Source: Actinopolyspora saharensis (GTDB lineage: Bacteria; Actinomycetota; Actinomycetes; Mycobacteriales; Pseudonocardiaceae). From it: a stretch of DNA of 64,000 nt. Below are positions 1 to 11,679 of this stretch, piece by piece. The notes under the pieces were generated by a model. The model searched no databases, was not told the DNA's origin, and worked only from the letters and a program-made list of their open reading frames with translations. The stretch spans positions 1,991,100 through 2,055,099 of the forward strand of contig NZ_FNKO01000001.1 of the NCBI RefSeq assembly GCF_900100925.1, in the 5' to 3' direction. The number at the start of each line of letters is the position of its first letter. The first letter of the stretch is position 1. The position numbers and the translations under genes were made by a program.

Positions 1-263
1 GACGCACCGAGCCGAATGGTGGCGAGGTAGGCCTTGGTGTCCAGGGCGAGATGACCGAGCAGCTTGGTGGCGCGTTCGAGCCCCAGCACCAGAACACCGG
101 TGGCCATCGGATCGAGCGTGCCCGCGTGCCCCACCTTGCGGGTCCCCATGATGCGACGAACACGAGCGACCACGTCGTGCGAAGTCATCCCGGCGGGCTT
201 GTCCATGACGAGCAAACCTGCCGGCACCGGCTGCTTCGAGGAATTTCGGGTCTGTCGCGACAC
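1..263 (-). CDS. truB: tRNA pseudouridine synthase B, N-terminal part (cut by window edge)
   Basis: TruB makes pseudouridine 55 in the T-loop of tRNAs. Only the first 87 or so codons are present; the gene runs off the left edge. The N-terminal part shows the TruB signature [11 protein letters not shown], which carries the catalytic Asp, preceded by [13 protein letters not shown] and followed by a KxYxATIRLG-type strand. The start is taken as the GTG at 261-263: an in-frame stop lies a few codons upstream and a G-rich stretch (GATGGGG) precedes it. It is transcribed in the same direction as the rimP-rbfA cluster, but def (opposite strand) now separates it from the MATE gene. Family assignment is firm; the exact start is less so. 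Confidence 0.9.
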   Translation of the reverse strand, partial: MSRQTRNSSKQPVPAGLLVMDKPAGMTSHDVVARVRRIMGTRKVGHAGTLDPMATGVLVLGLERATKLLGHLALDTKAYLATIRLGA

Positions 264-388
264 GGCGCCCCATCATCCCCGATTCCGAAAGCACGTCCGC
301 AACCGGCCACCGAGGCCACGACCCCCGGGCGGGAACTCCGCCGGATGTCGCTACGGTAGTGCGTCGTGACGAGCAGGAGGTTTCCACG

Positions 389-886
389 GTGACGATCAGA
401 CCGATCCGGCGGTTCGGCGACCCCGTACTGCGCACGGTGGCGGAGCCCGTCACCACGTTCGACGACAGTGTCACCGCACTGGTCTCCGATCTGCTGGACA
501 CCGTCGCCGAACCGGGACGCGCCGGAGTGGCCGCTCCCCAGATCGGGGTGAGCCTGCGAGTGTTCAGCTACAACGTGCACGGCGAAACCGGCTACGTGAT
601 CAATCCCGAGCTGGTGGAAACGTCGGGAGAGCAGGACGGCGAGGAGGGCTGCCTGTCAGTACCGGGACTGAGCTTTCCCACCCCCCGGGCCGAGCACGCG
701 GTGGTACGCGGGGTCGACCTGCGGAACGAACCCGTGACCGTTTCCGGATCCGGTTTGATGGCCCGCTGCCTGCAGCACGAGACCGACCACCTGGACGGGC
801 TCGTCTACATCCAACGTCTGGACGAGAACCTGCGGCGCACCGCGCTGAAGGAGGTCCGGGCCACCGACTGGTTCTGGAACGGGTGA
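389..886 (+). CDS. def: Peptide deformylase
   Basis: Removes the formyl group from the N-terminal methionine of nascent proteins; cytosolic metalloenzyme. The 165-residue product has all three family motifs: GVAAPQIG (46-53), EGCLS with the metal-binding Cys (86-90) and HETDH with two His ligands and the catalytic Glu (130-134). The GTG at 389 is chosen because AGGAGG lies at 375-380; an upstream in-frame start at 359 has no such site. The gene lies alone on the plus strand between the minus-strand truB and MATE genes and converges with the latter. Length and motifs are normal, so this is expected to be an active deformylase. Confidence 0.93.
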   Translation: MTIRPIRRFGDPVLRTVAEPVTTFDDSVTALVSDLLDTVAEPGRAGVAAPQIGVSLRVFSYNVHGETGYVINPELVETSGEQDGEEGCLSVPGLSFPTPRAEHAVVRGVDLRNEPVTVSGSGLMARCLQHETDHLDGLVYIQRLDENLRRTALKEVRATDWFWNG

Positions 887-909
887 GGTTCCCCGGCACA
901 GGAGCAGGT

Positions 910-981
910 GATCTCCGGGTGCGGGTCCCGCGGTCCCGTGGGTGAGTTCCCCGACCGCGGGCCCCGGCATCGCAGGAGATC
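910..981. terminator. Candidate bidirectional terminator between def and the MATE gene
   Basis: A nested inverted repeat lies between two convergent genes. The outer arms are GATCTCC (910-916) and GGAGATC (975-981). The inner arms CCCGCGGTC (927-935) and GACCGCGGG (953-961) pair perfectly. There is no U-tract, which is common for actinobacterial terminators. Position supports a terminator, but it is not proven. Confidence 0.45.
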
Positions 982-997
982 CGCCGGACGGGGCTCA

Positions 998-2335
998 CTA
1001 GCCCTGGGACACGGATTCACCGCGTTCCCTGGTCGCACCGACCACCGCCCAGTGCCCGGAACGGGCGCGCAGCAGCAGTGTGAGCAGTCTGCCGAGCATG
1101 AACAGGCTCAGTCCGGTCCAGATTCCCGCCAGTCCCCACTCGAAGGCCAGCGAGAGCCAGATCAGCGGCAGGTACCCGAGCGCCGCACTGGTCATCGTCG
1201 CGGTGCGCAAGTAGGCCGCGTCCCCTGCTCCGAGCAGCACCCCGTCCAGCGCGAAGACCACGCCCGCGATCGGCTGCAGCGCCACGAAGAACCACCAGGC
1301 GTACGGGACCTCGGCCAGCACGGCGGGATCGCTGGTGAAGGCGCTGGGCAGCAGCCCGGACAGCGCCGCGAACACCAGTCCCAACACGACGCCGAAGCCG
1401 AGTCCGTACCAGCTCACCTGCCTGCCGATGCTTCTGGCCTCGCGTTCCGACCCCCTGCCGAGCGCGGCCCCGACCAGGGACTGCGCGGCGATGGCCAGTG
1501 AATCCAGCACCAGGGCGAGGAAGCTCCAGAGTTGCCAGACGACCTGGTGAGCGGCAGCCGTGTCAGCCCCGGTGCGCGCCGCCACCGAGGTGGCGGACAG
1601 GAAGCAGGTCTGGAAGGCCAGGGTGCGCAGGATGAGGTCCCTGCCGAGCACGAGCTGGGCACGCATCACACGGGTGTCGGGCCGCACTCCCGCTCGTTCG
1701 ACGAGCAGCGCGCGGACGAACAGGGCCGCCGCGATGGTCTGCCCCGCGACGTTGGCCACTGCCGAGCCCTCCATCCCCAGTCCGACCGGGTAGACCAGCA
1801 GCGGGCACAGCACCAGGGAAACACCGTTTCCGGCCAGCACGTAGCGCAGCGGCCGGACCGTGTCCTGCACTCCGCGCATCCACCCGTGCCCGGCCAGGCT
1901 GATCAGCACCATCGGGGCCCCGATCAGCGCGATGCGCAACCAACTCGTGGCCGCGTCCGCGATGTCTCCACCACCGGTCATCACCCGGACGACCGGCACG
2001 GCGAACAGCTGCGCCAACAGCAGGATCGCCAGGCCGACCCCGGCACCCAGCCAGCTGGCCTGCACGCCCTCGGCAACCGCCTCCTCGCGACGGCCCGCCC
2101 CGTGCAGCCGCGCCGCGCGGGCGGTGGTCCCGTAGGAGAGGAAGGTCAACTGGCTGGACACGACCGTGAAAAGCGTGCCCCCCAGCGCCAGGCCCGCCAG
2201 TGGAACAGCCCCCAGATGACCGACCACGGCCGTGTCCACCAGCACGTACAGCGGTTCGGCGGCCAGGACGCCCAACGCCGGAATCGCGAGTGCGAGCAAC
2301 CGTCGTACCGGAACGCGCTCCGCCGTCTCGGACAC
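998..2335 (-). CDS. MATE family efflux transporter (DinF-like)
   Basis: A 445-residue polytopic membrane protein with about 12 hydrophobic segments arranged as two similar halves, as in MATE cation-coupled exporters of the DinF branch. The N-terminus (LALAIPALGVLAAEPLYVLVD) matches the first helix typical of that branch. The substrate cannot be told from sequence. The start is GTG at 2333-2335, with AGGAGG just upstream on the minus strand. In related actinomycetes a dinF-like gene sits near rbfA and truB, and the orientation here agrees, although CGNR and def genes on the other strand now flank it. It probably has its own promoter in the 68-bp divergent gap with the CGNR gene. Confidence 0.88.
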   Translation of the reverse strand: MSETAERVPVRRLLALAIPALGVLAAEPLYVLVDTAVVGHLGAVPLAGLALGGTLFTVVSSQLTFLSYGTTARAARLHGAGRREEAVAEGVQASWLGAGVGLAILLLAQLFAVPVVRVMTGGGDIADAATSWLRIALIGAPMVLISLAGHGWMRGVQDTVRPLRYVLAGNGVSLVLCPLLVYPVGLGMEGSAVANVAGQTIAAALFVRALLVERAGVRPDTRVMRAQLVLGRDLILRTLAFQTCFLSATSVAARTGADTAAAHQVVWQLWSFLALVLDSLAIAAQSLVGAALGRGSEREARSIGRQVSWYGLGFGVVLGLVFAALSGLLPSAFTSDPAVLAEVPYAWWFFVALQPIAGVVFALDGVLLGAGDAAYLRTATMTSAALGYLPLIWLSLAFEWGLAGIWTGLSLFMLGRLLTLLLRARSGHWAVVGATRERGESVSQG

Positions 2336-2403
2336 CTGACCTCCTGTAAGCTACGGCTGCCGGTTTCACCCCTGACGGACGAAGGCTACAGTAAGGGGCG
2401 AGC

Positions 2404-2928
2404 ATGGACAACGCCGATTACATCACGGGGGCGCTCCGCCTCGCGAACGCGCGCACGGACGACCTGGAGGCGCTCCGGGCGGAACTGCACGACGAGCCGT
2501 GGTGGTGCTCCCGGCTGACCGAGCAGGACCTGAGGACGCTGCACCGAGTCGCGGCCGAGCTGCGTCAGTCGCTCGAAGCAGCCGTTTTCGGCGAGCACGA
2601 AACCCTCCACGCCGAGGTCAACCGGTTGTTGGCCACGTACCCGCCCCGGCCGAGGCTGTCCCGCGAAGGCCCGGAGCAGCACCGCGAGTGGCACATCCAC
2701 ATCGCCGAGGTCGAAGCACCGCCCGCCCACGAGATAGCGGCCGCGGCCGCCTGGGGGTTGGCTCAGGGCATCGTGCGGCACGGCACCGAACGCTGGGGGA
2801 GGTGTGAAGCTCCGAACTGCGGAACCTACTTCCTCGACACGTCCACCAACCGGACCCGGCAGTTCTGTTCAGCGCGCTGCGCGAACCGGGTCCACGTGGC
2901 CGCTTTCAGACAGCGCCGACGTGCCTGA
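2404..2928 (+). CDS. CGNR zinc-finger domain protein (putative regulator)
   Basis: A 174-residue protein. The N-terminal three quarters is a helical domain of the ABATE type often found with CGNR fingers. The C-terminus carries a four-Cys finger: Cys134, Cys139, Cys155 and Cys159, with the segment FLDTSTNRTRQFC between the pairs and CANR in place of the eponymous CGNR. Such proteins are thought to bind DNA and act as regulators; the target is unknown. The gene is divergent from the MATE exporter with 68 bp between starts, so control of that exporter is a reasonable guess. The ATG follows an AAGGGG site. Confidence 0.82.
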   Translation: MDNADYITGALRLANARTDDLEALRAELHDEPWWCSRLTEQDLRTLHRVAAELRQSLEAAVFGEHETLHAEVNRLLATYPPRPRLSREGPEQHREWHIHIAEVEAPPAHEIAAAAAWGLAQGIVRHGTERWGRCEAPNCGTYFLDTSTNRTRQFCSARCANRVHVAAFRQRRRA

Positions 2929-2980
2929 TCCCCCGAAACTCGAAAGCGGCGGGCCCGGCCCAGCAACGCTGCCGCGCGAC

Positions 2981-2994
2981 GTTTCGCGCGAAAC
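2981..2994. repeat. 14-bp perfect palindrome resembling a parS site
   Basis: GTTTCGCGCGAAAC reads the same on both strands and lies in the 135-bp gap between the convergent CGNR and rbfA genes. The ParB-binding parS core of actinobacteria is GTTTCACGTGAAAC; this site differs at two symmetric positions (6 and 9). It may be a degenerate parS or an unrelated operator. Only one copy was noticed in the window. Confidence 0.4.
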
Positions 2995-3063
2995 CGGCTT
3001 ATCGAACAAGGTTCGCAAGGACGGTTCCGCGCCAAACCGCCGGTGGGCCTGCCGCCGGAGAAC

Positions 3064-3570
3064 TCACGCCTCCTGTGGGCGGGAGTCCTCCTCGTTCTCG
3101 CTCGGGTCCTCCGAGCTCTGCTGCTCGGACCGCTCGTCCGAGTCATCCGCCGAATCCGCCTTCCGGTACGGATCGACCTCTCCGGCCGGAACGGCGTCCG
3201 AAGCCAGCCTCGCCACCTCGGCGTCGGCTTCCTTGGCCTGTGCCAGAACCTCGTCCAAACGACGAGCGTTCGCCGGAACGGAATCGGCGACGAAAGTCAA
3301 CGTGGGAGTGAATCGCACTCCGGTCTCCCGCCCGACCCTGGAACGCAGTGTTCCCGTCGCGCTGCTCAACGCGGCCGCAGTGGCCGACTCGTCGACATCG
3401 TCCCCGAAAACCGTGTAATAGACCGTCGCGTCCCGCAGATCGGCTGTGAGCCGCGCATCGGTAATGGTCACCATAGCCAGTCGCGGATCTTTGATCTCGT
3501 GTTCCAACCCGGAAGCCACGATCTGCGCGATCCGCTTGGCCAACCTACGGGCGCGCGCCGTATCAGCCAC
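3064..3570 (-). CDS. rbfA: 30S ribosome-binding factor A
   Basis: RbfA helps mature the 5' end of 16S rRNA and the small subunit, notably in the cold. The 168-residue product has the KH-like fold expected: [20 protein letters not shown] at the start, then the [11 protein letters not shown] strand, and an acidic, low-complexity tail of about 40 residues, common in actinobacterial RbfA. The start is GTG at 3568-3570, with GGAGGTG immediately upstream. It lies 136 bp downstream of the DUF503 gene in the infB cluster. The NrnA-type DHH phosphoesterase gene that often follows rbfA in relatives is absent here. Confidence 0.93.
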   Translation of the reverse strand: MADTARARRLAKRIAQIVASGLEHEIKDPRLAMVTITDARLTADLRDATVYYTVFGDDVDESATAAALSSATGTLRSRVGRETGVRFTPTLTFVADSVPANARRLDEVLAQAKEADAEVARLASDAVPAGEVDPYRKADSADDSDERSEQQSSEDPSENEEDSRPQEA

Positions 3571-3590
3571 GGCGCACCTCCTCTGCTGAT

Positions 3591-3698
3591 CCGCCTCCGG
3601 CGGAGGCGGTCCCCATCGTCCTACTCACCCGAAAATCATCGCGAACCCGGACGGGCCGAGCACGCCGCAGTCGGTGGTGCGGAACCTTCCGCACCACC
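3591..3698. other. Two hairpins between the DUF503 gene and rbfA
   Basis: Just past the DUF503 stop is a 12-bp perfect stem with a 2-nt loop (arms 3673-3684 and 3687-3698). A second 8-bp stem with arms CCGCCTCC and GGAGGCGG (3591-3609) lies just upstream of the rbfA Shine-Dalgarno site. No U-tract follows the first. They could attenuate or process the transcript between infB/DUF503 and rbfA. Confidence 0.4.
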
Positions 3699-3706
3699 GA
3701 GCAGTT

Positions 3707-4000
3707 TCAGTCCTCCGGCCCGAGCATCCGGTGTCGAGCCGAGAGCAACTCCAGTTCGGGGTAACCCGCCACAGTGCGTTCACAGGCTTCGAGAACCTCG
3801 CGAACCTGTCCGGCTTCGCCGGACACTGCCGACACCCCGATGACCGTACGCCGGTAGAGATCACGCCCGCCGACCTCGGCGACAGCCACTTCGAAGCGCC
3901 GCCGCAAATCGGAGACCAGCGGACGAACCGCCGCACGTTTCTGCTTCAACGAATGGACGTCGCCCAGAAGCACGTCCAGTTCGAGCGCTCCGACATACAT
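3707..4000 (-). CDS. DUF503 domain protein (YlxP-like)
   Basis: A 97-residue protein of the DUF503/YlxP family, usually encoded between infB and rbfA in actinobacteria and suspected to assist ribosome maturation; its biochemical role is not established. The family pattern is clear: an N-terminal LELDVLLGDVHSLKQKR segment, then a basic helix and the conserved VSAVSG loop. The ATG at 3998-4000 gives the normal length. It begins 73 bp after the infB stop, and no strong Shine-Dalgarno site is visible, so translation may depend on coupling within the operon. Confidence 0.85.
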   Translation of the reverse strand: MYVGALELDVLLGDVHSLKQKRAAVRPLVSDLRRRFEVAVAEVGGRDLYRRTVIGVSAVSGEAGQVREVLEACERTVAGYPELELLSARHRMLGPED

Positions 4001-4073
4001 CAGCTAATCGCACCACGTCGACGGGCTCACGATCGAGGGGGCCGTCGTGACAACGGCCCCCCCTACGCAGCAC

Positions 4074-7340
<3,267 letters not shown>

Positions 7341-7420
7341 TGCTCTCCTCGTCTGGTGAGGTCGGGCGGCAGACCCGCTCGACCTCGTCCTACTGCCGGT
7401 ACGCGTTCATGGCTTCAGCT

Positions 7421-7810
7421 TCACGGCTGATTCATGACGGGTCGACCTGCTTCCTTCAACTGCCTGGCACGAGAAACTCTCGCATCGGCTTGCTCGTGAG
7501 CCACCTGCTCCACATAGGCCTGCACTGTTGTGCTGTCGAGTTGTCCTTGCACGCGCAGAGCGCGTGAAAAGGCCCGACGCCGCTCGGCCGAACGCAGGCA
7601 CGCGGTATCGGGGTGCAACCAGGCACCTCGCCCCGGGCGCCTGCGCCGAGGATCGGGGACGGTTCTCGAACCGTCCTCGGCCACCACTCGCAGCAGATCG
7701 GAGGCCCACGTTCGGGTCCGACACCCTATACACGTTCGAATCGGCTCGTGAGTTCCACCACGGACGCCAGTTGATCGTGTACGGATTCCCGCCCCCTCGC
7801 GTTGAGCCAC
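7421..7810 (-). CDS. ylxR: YlxR family RNA-binding protein (DUF448)
   Basis: A small basic protein of the YlxR family, encoded between nusA and infB in most bacteria; described as a nucleoid- or RNA-associated regulator and recently linked to RNase P. The hallmark RTCIGCRTR lies near the N-terminus, followed by LLRVVAEDG and GRGAWLHPDTACLRSAERR. I place the start at the GTG at 7808-7810, giving 129 residues and 22 bp after the nusA stop. The open frame continues upstream into nusA, so the exact start is uncertain. The C-terminal 40 residues are not conserved in the family. Confidence 0.88.
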   Translation of the reverse strand: MAQREGAGIRTRSTGVRGGTHEPIRTCIGCRTRTWASDLLRVVAEDGSRTVPDPRRRRPGRGAWLHPDTACLRSAERRRAFSRALRVQGQLDSTTVQAYVEQVAHEQADARVSRARQLKEAGRPVMNQP

Positions 7811-7832
7811 TTGTGATTCTAACCTGCCGCTG

Positions 7833-8912
7833 TCACTCAGCCGAACCCACGGTCGGAAGATCGTCCATCGGAGGGACGAATCCCTCGGCAGCCGGGGGTT
7901 CGGCATCGGGGTGTCCTGCGGTGGTCGTGGGAGAGCTCGGGTCCGCATCGCTGCGGATGTCGATGCGCCACCCGGTCAACCGCGCTGCCAGCCTGGCGTT
8001 CTGTCCCTCTTTGCCGATCGCCAACGAAAGCTGGAAGTCCGGGACTATCACCCGTGCCGTCTTGGCACGTTCGTCGACCACCTCCACCGATACTACCTTA
8101 GCCGGCGACAGGGAGTTGCCGACGAAGGCGGCCGGATCCTCCGAGAAGTCGATGATGTCGATCTTCTCCTGCCCGAGCTCGTTCATCACGTTGCGCACCC
8201 TGGCACCCATGGGGCCGATGCACGCGCCCTTGGCGTTGACTCCCTCGACCGTGGAGTGCACGGCGATCTTGGACCGGTGCCCGGCCTCGCGCGCCACCGA
8301 GGGGATCTCCACGGTGCCGTCGGCGATCTCCGGCACCTCCAGGGCGAACAGCCTGCGGACCAGGTTCGGGTGGGTGCGCGACAGCGTGATCTGCGGCCCG
8401 CGCACCGTCCGGGAAACACCGACGACGTAGGACTTGATCCTGGTGCCGTGCTCGTAGCGCTCCCCCGGAACCTGCTCCGCGGCGGGGATGACCCCCTCGC
8501 TGTCACCGATCTCCACCACGATCATGCCGCGCGAGTTCGCCCTGGCGTCGCGCTGGATCACGCCGCCGAGGATCTCGCCCTCCTTGGTGGAGAACTCGCC
8601 GAAGGTCTTCTCGTGCTCGGCGTCGCGCAGCCGCTGCAGAATGACCTGACGTGCCGTGGTCGCAGCGATCCTGCCGAATCCCTCGGGAGTGTCGTCCCAT
8701 TCCTCGGCGACCTCCCCCTCGGGGGTGAGACTGTGAGCAATCACACGCACCACGCCGGTCTTGCGATCCACCTCGACTCTGGCGTGCGGTTGGTGTCCTT
8801 CGGTGTGCCGATATGCTGTCAGCAGGGCTGACTCGATGGCCTGAAGGACCGTCTCGAATGGGATGTCCTTGTCGCGTTCGATCGCCCGCAGCGCGGCGAT
8901 GTCGACGTTCAC
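7833..8912 (-). CDS. nusA: Transcription termination/antitermination protein NusA
   Basis: NusA binds RNA polymerase and nascent RNA and tunes pausing, termination and antitermination. The 359-residue protein shows the N-terminal polymerase-binding domain ([20 protein letters not shown]), an S1 domain and two KH domains ([16 protein letters not shown] and [19 protein letters not shown]). It lacks the C-terminal acidic repeats of E. coli NusA, as is usual in actinobacteria. The GTG start overlaps the rimP stop by 4 bp, pointing to translational coupling. Confidence 0.97.
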   Translation of the reverse strand: MNVDIAALRAIERDKDIPFETVLQAIESALLTAYRHTEGHQPHARVEVDRKTGVVRVIAHSLTPEGEVAEEWDDTPEGFGRIAATTARQVILQRLRDAEHEKTFGEFSTKEGEILGGVIQRDARANSRGMIVVEIGDSEGVIPAAEQVPGERYEHGTRIKSYVVGVSRTVRGPQITLSRTHPNLVRRLFALEVPEIADGTVEIPSVAREAGHRSKIAVHSTVEGVNAKGACIGPMGARVRNVMNELGQEKIDIIDFSEDPAAFVGNSLSPAKVVSVEVVDERAKTARVIVPDFQLSLAIGKEGQNARLAARLTGWRIDIRSDADPSSPTTTAGHPDAEPPAAEGFVPPMDDLPTVGSAE

Positions 8913-9460
8913 CTCGACTCCTCCGTGTCTTTTCCGTCGCCGTCGGCGGCAACGTCCGCAGCCCGATCGAGCTTGGCCAGTTCCTCCGCCGGTGGCTGCT
9001 GGAACTCAACCTCGACCACCGCGCGCTCGATGTCACCGTAAATCAACCGCCGTACCCGGCCATCGGCGAGAACCCACACGCCGGACTCCTCGGCGCAGCC
9101 CACTCTGCCGAGGAACTCACCACCGTCGGTCAGCAGAATCCTCGCGAGCCTGTTGCGCGCGCGCCGCCAGTGCCGTTGCTTGGTCAACGGCCGGTCCACT
9201 CCGGGTGAGGTGACCTCCAGAGTGTAAGAGCCGGCGAGCACGTGGTCGTACTCGTCCAGCGTCTCGGACAGGGCTCGGCTGACGTCCGCGATGTCGTCGA
9301 GGTCGACACCGTCATCGGCGTCTATGACCACCTTGAGCTGACGTCGACGACCGGACTGCTGCACATCGAGCTCTTCGAGATCGAACCCCACCTCGGCGAC
9401 GGTCTGCGCCACGGTGGGTCTCAGGCGCGCGACTATTTCGTCCCGCGGCGGGCTGGACAC
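8909..9460 (-). CDS. rimP: Ribosome maturation factor RimP
   Basis: RimP assists early 30S assembly. The 183-residue product has the conserved [12 protein letters not shown] motif at the boundary of its two domains and the [18 protein letters not shown] helix. The start is GTG at 9458-9460, with GGAG eight bases upstream. It is first in the rimP-nusA-ylxR-infB cluster. The 256-bp upstream region is shared divergently with the lipoprotein gene and should contain the cluster promoter. Confidence 0.93.
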   Translation of the reverse strand: MSSPPRDEIVARLRPTVAQTVAEVGFDLEELDVQQSGRRRQLKVVIDADDGVDLDDIADVSRALSETLDEYDHVLAGSYTLEVTSPGVDRPLTKQRHWRRARNRLARILLTDGGEFLGRVGCAEESGVWVLADGRVRRLIYGDIERAVVEVEFQQPPAEELAKLDRAADVAADGDGKDTEESR

Positions 9461-9544
9461 GTTTTACACTCCAAATGTCTGCGGCGGTTGAAGTTGTCCG
9501 GTGCACGGCGACGCCGAAAGATCTCATGCGATCCGACGCCACCC

Positions 9545-9564
9545 GCTTCGCGGGGACGCGAAGC
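9545..9564. other. Perfect hairpin in the rimP leader region
   Basis: GCTTCGCG (9545-9552) and CGCGAAGC (9557-9564) pair perfectly around a 4-nt loop, about 85 bp upstream of the rimP start. It may be a leader structure or an operator; there is nothing else to assign it. Confidence 0.35.
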
Positions 9565-9716
9565 TCCACGGCCGAGTACACCGATAAAAACCGTGGTCTT
9601 CCAGGGTATCGCGTCCCGCCCGCGGAAAGCGCGGCACACGCCCCCCACCGACAACGGGCCGCCGGGGAGCACCACAGCCACGCCCCCGCGCGGACTTGCT
9701 GGCAAGATGTGTAGGC

Positions 9717-10217
9717 GTGGATATTCCCTCCCGGACCGGCTCCACCTCTCGCCCCCACCGACTGGGCAGACGCGAACTGCTCCGCCTCTCGGCGCTGGCG
9801 CCACTGGCACCGGCCCTGATCAGCTGTTCGGCCCCGACGGACGAGAATCCCGACCTGCTCGTCCCTCTCGCCGAGAACGCGGACTCGGACGCGGAACTCG
9901 CCCGGGCCACGGCGGACAAGCACCCCGAGCTGGCCGAGCGGGCCGGCACGATCGCCGAGGTGCGCAGCGAGCACGCGAAGAACCTGCGCCGGGAGGTCAA
10001 GAGGCTGACCGGCGAGCGCGCGGCCACGAGCGCTGGTCGCTCCCCCGGCCCGGAGATCGCCGACGATCCGAACAAGGCGGCGGAGAAGCTGCGCACGGCC
10101 CTCGAGGACGCGCAGCGACGAACCGCCGAGACGGTCCCCCGGGTCTCCGGTTATCGGGCCGGTCTGATCGGCTCGGTCTCCGCAGCGTGCGCGAGTTTGC
10201 TGGAGGTCGTGCGATGA
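9717..10217 (+). CDS. Tat-type lipoprotein of unknown function, paired with a DUF4439 protein
   Basis: A 166-residue exported protein. Residues 18-19 are a twin Arg (GRREL) followed by a short hydrophobic stretch and the lipobox ALISC with Cys37, which suggests Tat export and lipidation. The mature part is mostly helical and charged. I chose GTG at 9717; a TTG at 9696 is possible. The stop overlaps the ATG of the next gene (ATGA), so the two are translationally coupled. The lipoprotein/ferritin-like pair next to rimP recurs in actinobacteria, but no function is known to me. Confidence 0.72.
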   Translation: MDIPSRTGSTSRPHRLGRRELLRLSALAPLAPALISCSAPTDENPDLLVPLAENADSDAELARATADKHPELAERAGTIAEVRSEHAKNLRREVKRLTGERAATSAGRSPGPEIADDPNKAAEKLRTALEDAQRRTAETVPRVSGYRAGLIGSVSAACASLLEVVR

Positions 10218-10666
10218 GCTCGGCGGAGCTGTCCGAGAACGGCGAACGCGCCCTCAAGCGGGCGCTCGGGAGCGAGCACGCCGCGGTCTGGTTGTACGGG
10301 CTGGCGAAGGCCTTCGCCGCGGACTCCGGAGTGGTTTCCGCCGTCGACGAGGGGATCTCCGCGCACCGGGACCACCGCGACCGGACGAGACGGGTGCTGC
10401 GTGGGGCGGGCAGCACCCCCCCGCCCGCCGATCCCGCGTATCAACCTCCCGAGTCCGTCACGGACCAGACCTCGGCGGTTCACGCGCTGGTGGCGGCGGA
10501 GCAGGACTGCTCGGTCGGCTGGCTGGCCGTGCTGGAGCGCTCGGAGAACAGGCGGCTCAGCCAGCTCGCGCTGGACTGCCTCACCGGTGCGGCCACCCGT
10601 GCCACGACCCTGCGGCTCGAGATCGGCGAGCAGCCGAGCTTTCCGGCCTTCCCCGGCCGGACCTGA
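10214..10666 (+). CDS. Ferritin-like domain protein (DUF4439)
   Basis: A 150-residue all-helical protein. The first helix has EHAAVWLYG and a later one AAEQDCSVGWL, the Glu/His-rich pattern of DUF4439 ferritin-like proteins. No signal peptide is seen, so it is probably cytosolic. Its ATG overlaps the stop of the lipoprotein gene by 4 bp. Whether it binds metal is not known; the ligand set of classic ferritins is not complete by eye. Confidence 0.75.
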   Translation: MSSAELSENGERALKRALGSEHAAVWLYGLAKAFAADSGVVSAVDEGISAHRDHRDRTRRVLRGAGSTPPPADPAYQPPESVTDQTSAVHALVAAEQDCSVGWLAVLERSENRRLSQLALDCLTGAATRATTLRLEIGEQPSFPAFPGRT

Positions 10667-10684
10667 GCCGCGCGGCGCGGGCGG

Positions 10685-11641
10685 TCACCCCGGTTCGTGG
10701 TCCTGCCGGGCCCCCAGCTTCAAGGCGTCCGAGGTGACGTGCTTCAGCCTGCCGTCGTCGCGGCCGCTGCGGTGGAAGTAGGAGGACTCCCCGATGACCA
10801 CCAGGCGTCCCTCGTGGGTCGAGGCGTATCCGTAGTCGTGGCTCAGGTCCGGATACCCCTCGGGAACCTGACTTCCAGCCGTGACCAGGTCCTCGATGTT
10901 GCCCGTTGCGTTCTGCGTAGCCAGCTTCTCCAGCTTGGCCGCGGACGCGGCGTCGGGCATCAGCACGGTGACCACGGAGGTCAGCACGCGCTCGCCGTTG
11001 TGCAGCCTGGTGGTGTAAAGGGCGCGGGTGATGTGCGAGCAGGTGGTGCCCGCGAAGAACTCGGCGATCTTCGCGGTCGAGTTGTCCGCGCAGTTCGCCG
11101 GCTCGTCGGCGACGTACTTCTCGAAGTCGTACTCGGTGCTCGGCCCCGCCTGCTGCGTGGCCGGGCTCTCGGAGGTGGACCGGGTCTCCGAGGGCTTGAC
11201 CATCAGCCACAGCACCCCGGACAGCACCGCGACGAGGACCAGCACCAGTCCCCGGATCACCCATCCCGCGGGAGTGATGCCCGTGCCTGCCCGCGAGTCT
11301 CCCGCTCCGTCCGGGCCTGGACGGGACTGCGCGGCACCCGCGGCGTTCGGGGGCCCACTGCCCGCTCCCCGACCCGGGGCCGGCTGCTCGCCGGGGGGAC
11401 GCGAACCGTGCCCCCCGTTCGCGGGGGCGGCCGCGGCCTGGGGCGGCGGGAAGGTGGGGCGGGTCCGCTCCTCGCCGGGCCCTCCCGCACCGCCTTCCGG
11501 ATTCCGACCCTGTGTCACCCGGTCAGGTGGGCCTCCGGAGTCGCTCCGGACAGCGTTGAGTGGCGCGGTGTCCCCGCGCTCGAAGTTCTGCTGCGACCCC
11601 GTCATCTGTTCGGGTGCACCGTGGTGATCCGACACGGGCAC
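10685..11641 (-). CDS. Single-pass membrane protein with proline-rich cytoplasmic region, function unknown
   Basis: A 318-residue protein. Residues 1-122 are Pro/Gly/Ser-rich and probably disordered; a hydrophobic helix lies at about 127-148; the remaining 170 residues should face outside and contain two Cys (ANCAD and TTCSH) that could form a disulfide. No enzymatic motif is seen. The layout resembles the protein at 13321-14289, though the outer domains are not obviously similar. GTG codons at 11641 and 11635 are both possible starts. It converges with the DUF4439 gene and follows the aminotransferase gene on the same strand. Confidence 0.7.
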   Translation of the reverse strand: MPVSDHHGAPEQMTGSQQNFERGDTAPLNAVRSDSGGPPDRVTQGRNPEGGAGGPGEERTRPTFPPPQAAAAPANGGHGSRPPGEQPAPGRGAGSGPPNAAGAAQSRPGPDGAGDSRAGTGITPAGWVIRGLVLVLVAVLSGVLWLMVKPSETRSTSESPATQQAGPSTEYDFEKYVADEPANCADNSTAKIAEFFAGTTCSHITRALYTTRLHNGERVLTSVVTVLMPDAASAAKLEKLATQNATGNIEDLVTAGSQVPEGYPDLSHDYGYASTHEGRLVVIGESSYFHRSGRDDGRLKHVTSDALKLGARQDHEPG

Positions 11642-11679
11642 CTACCGTAGCGGGTAACGATCGGGTGGAGAACAGCACA

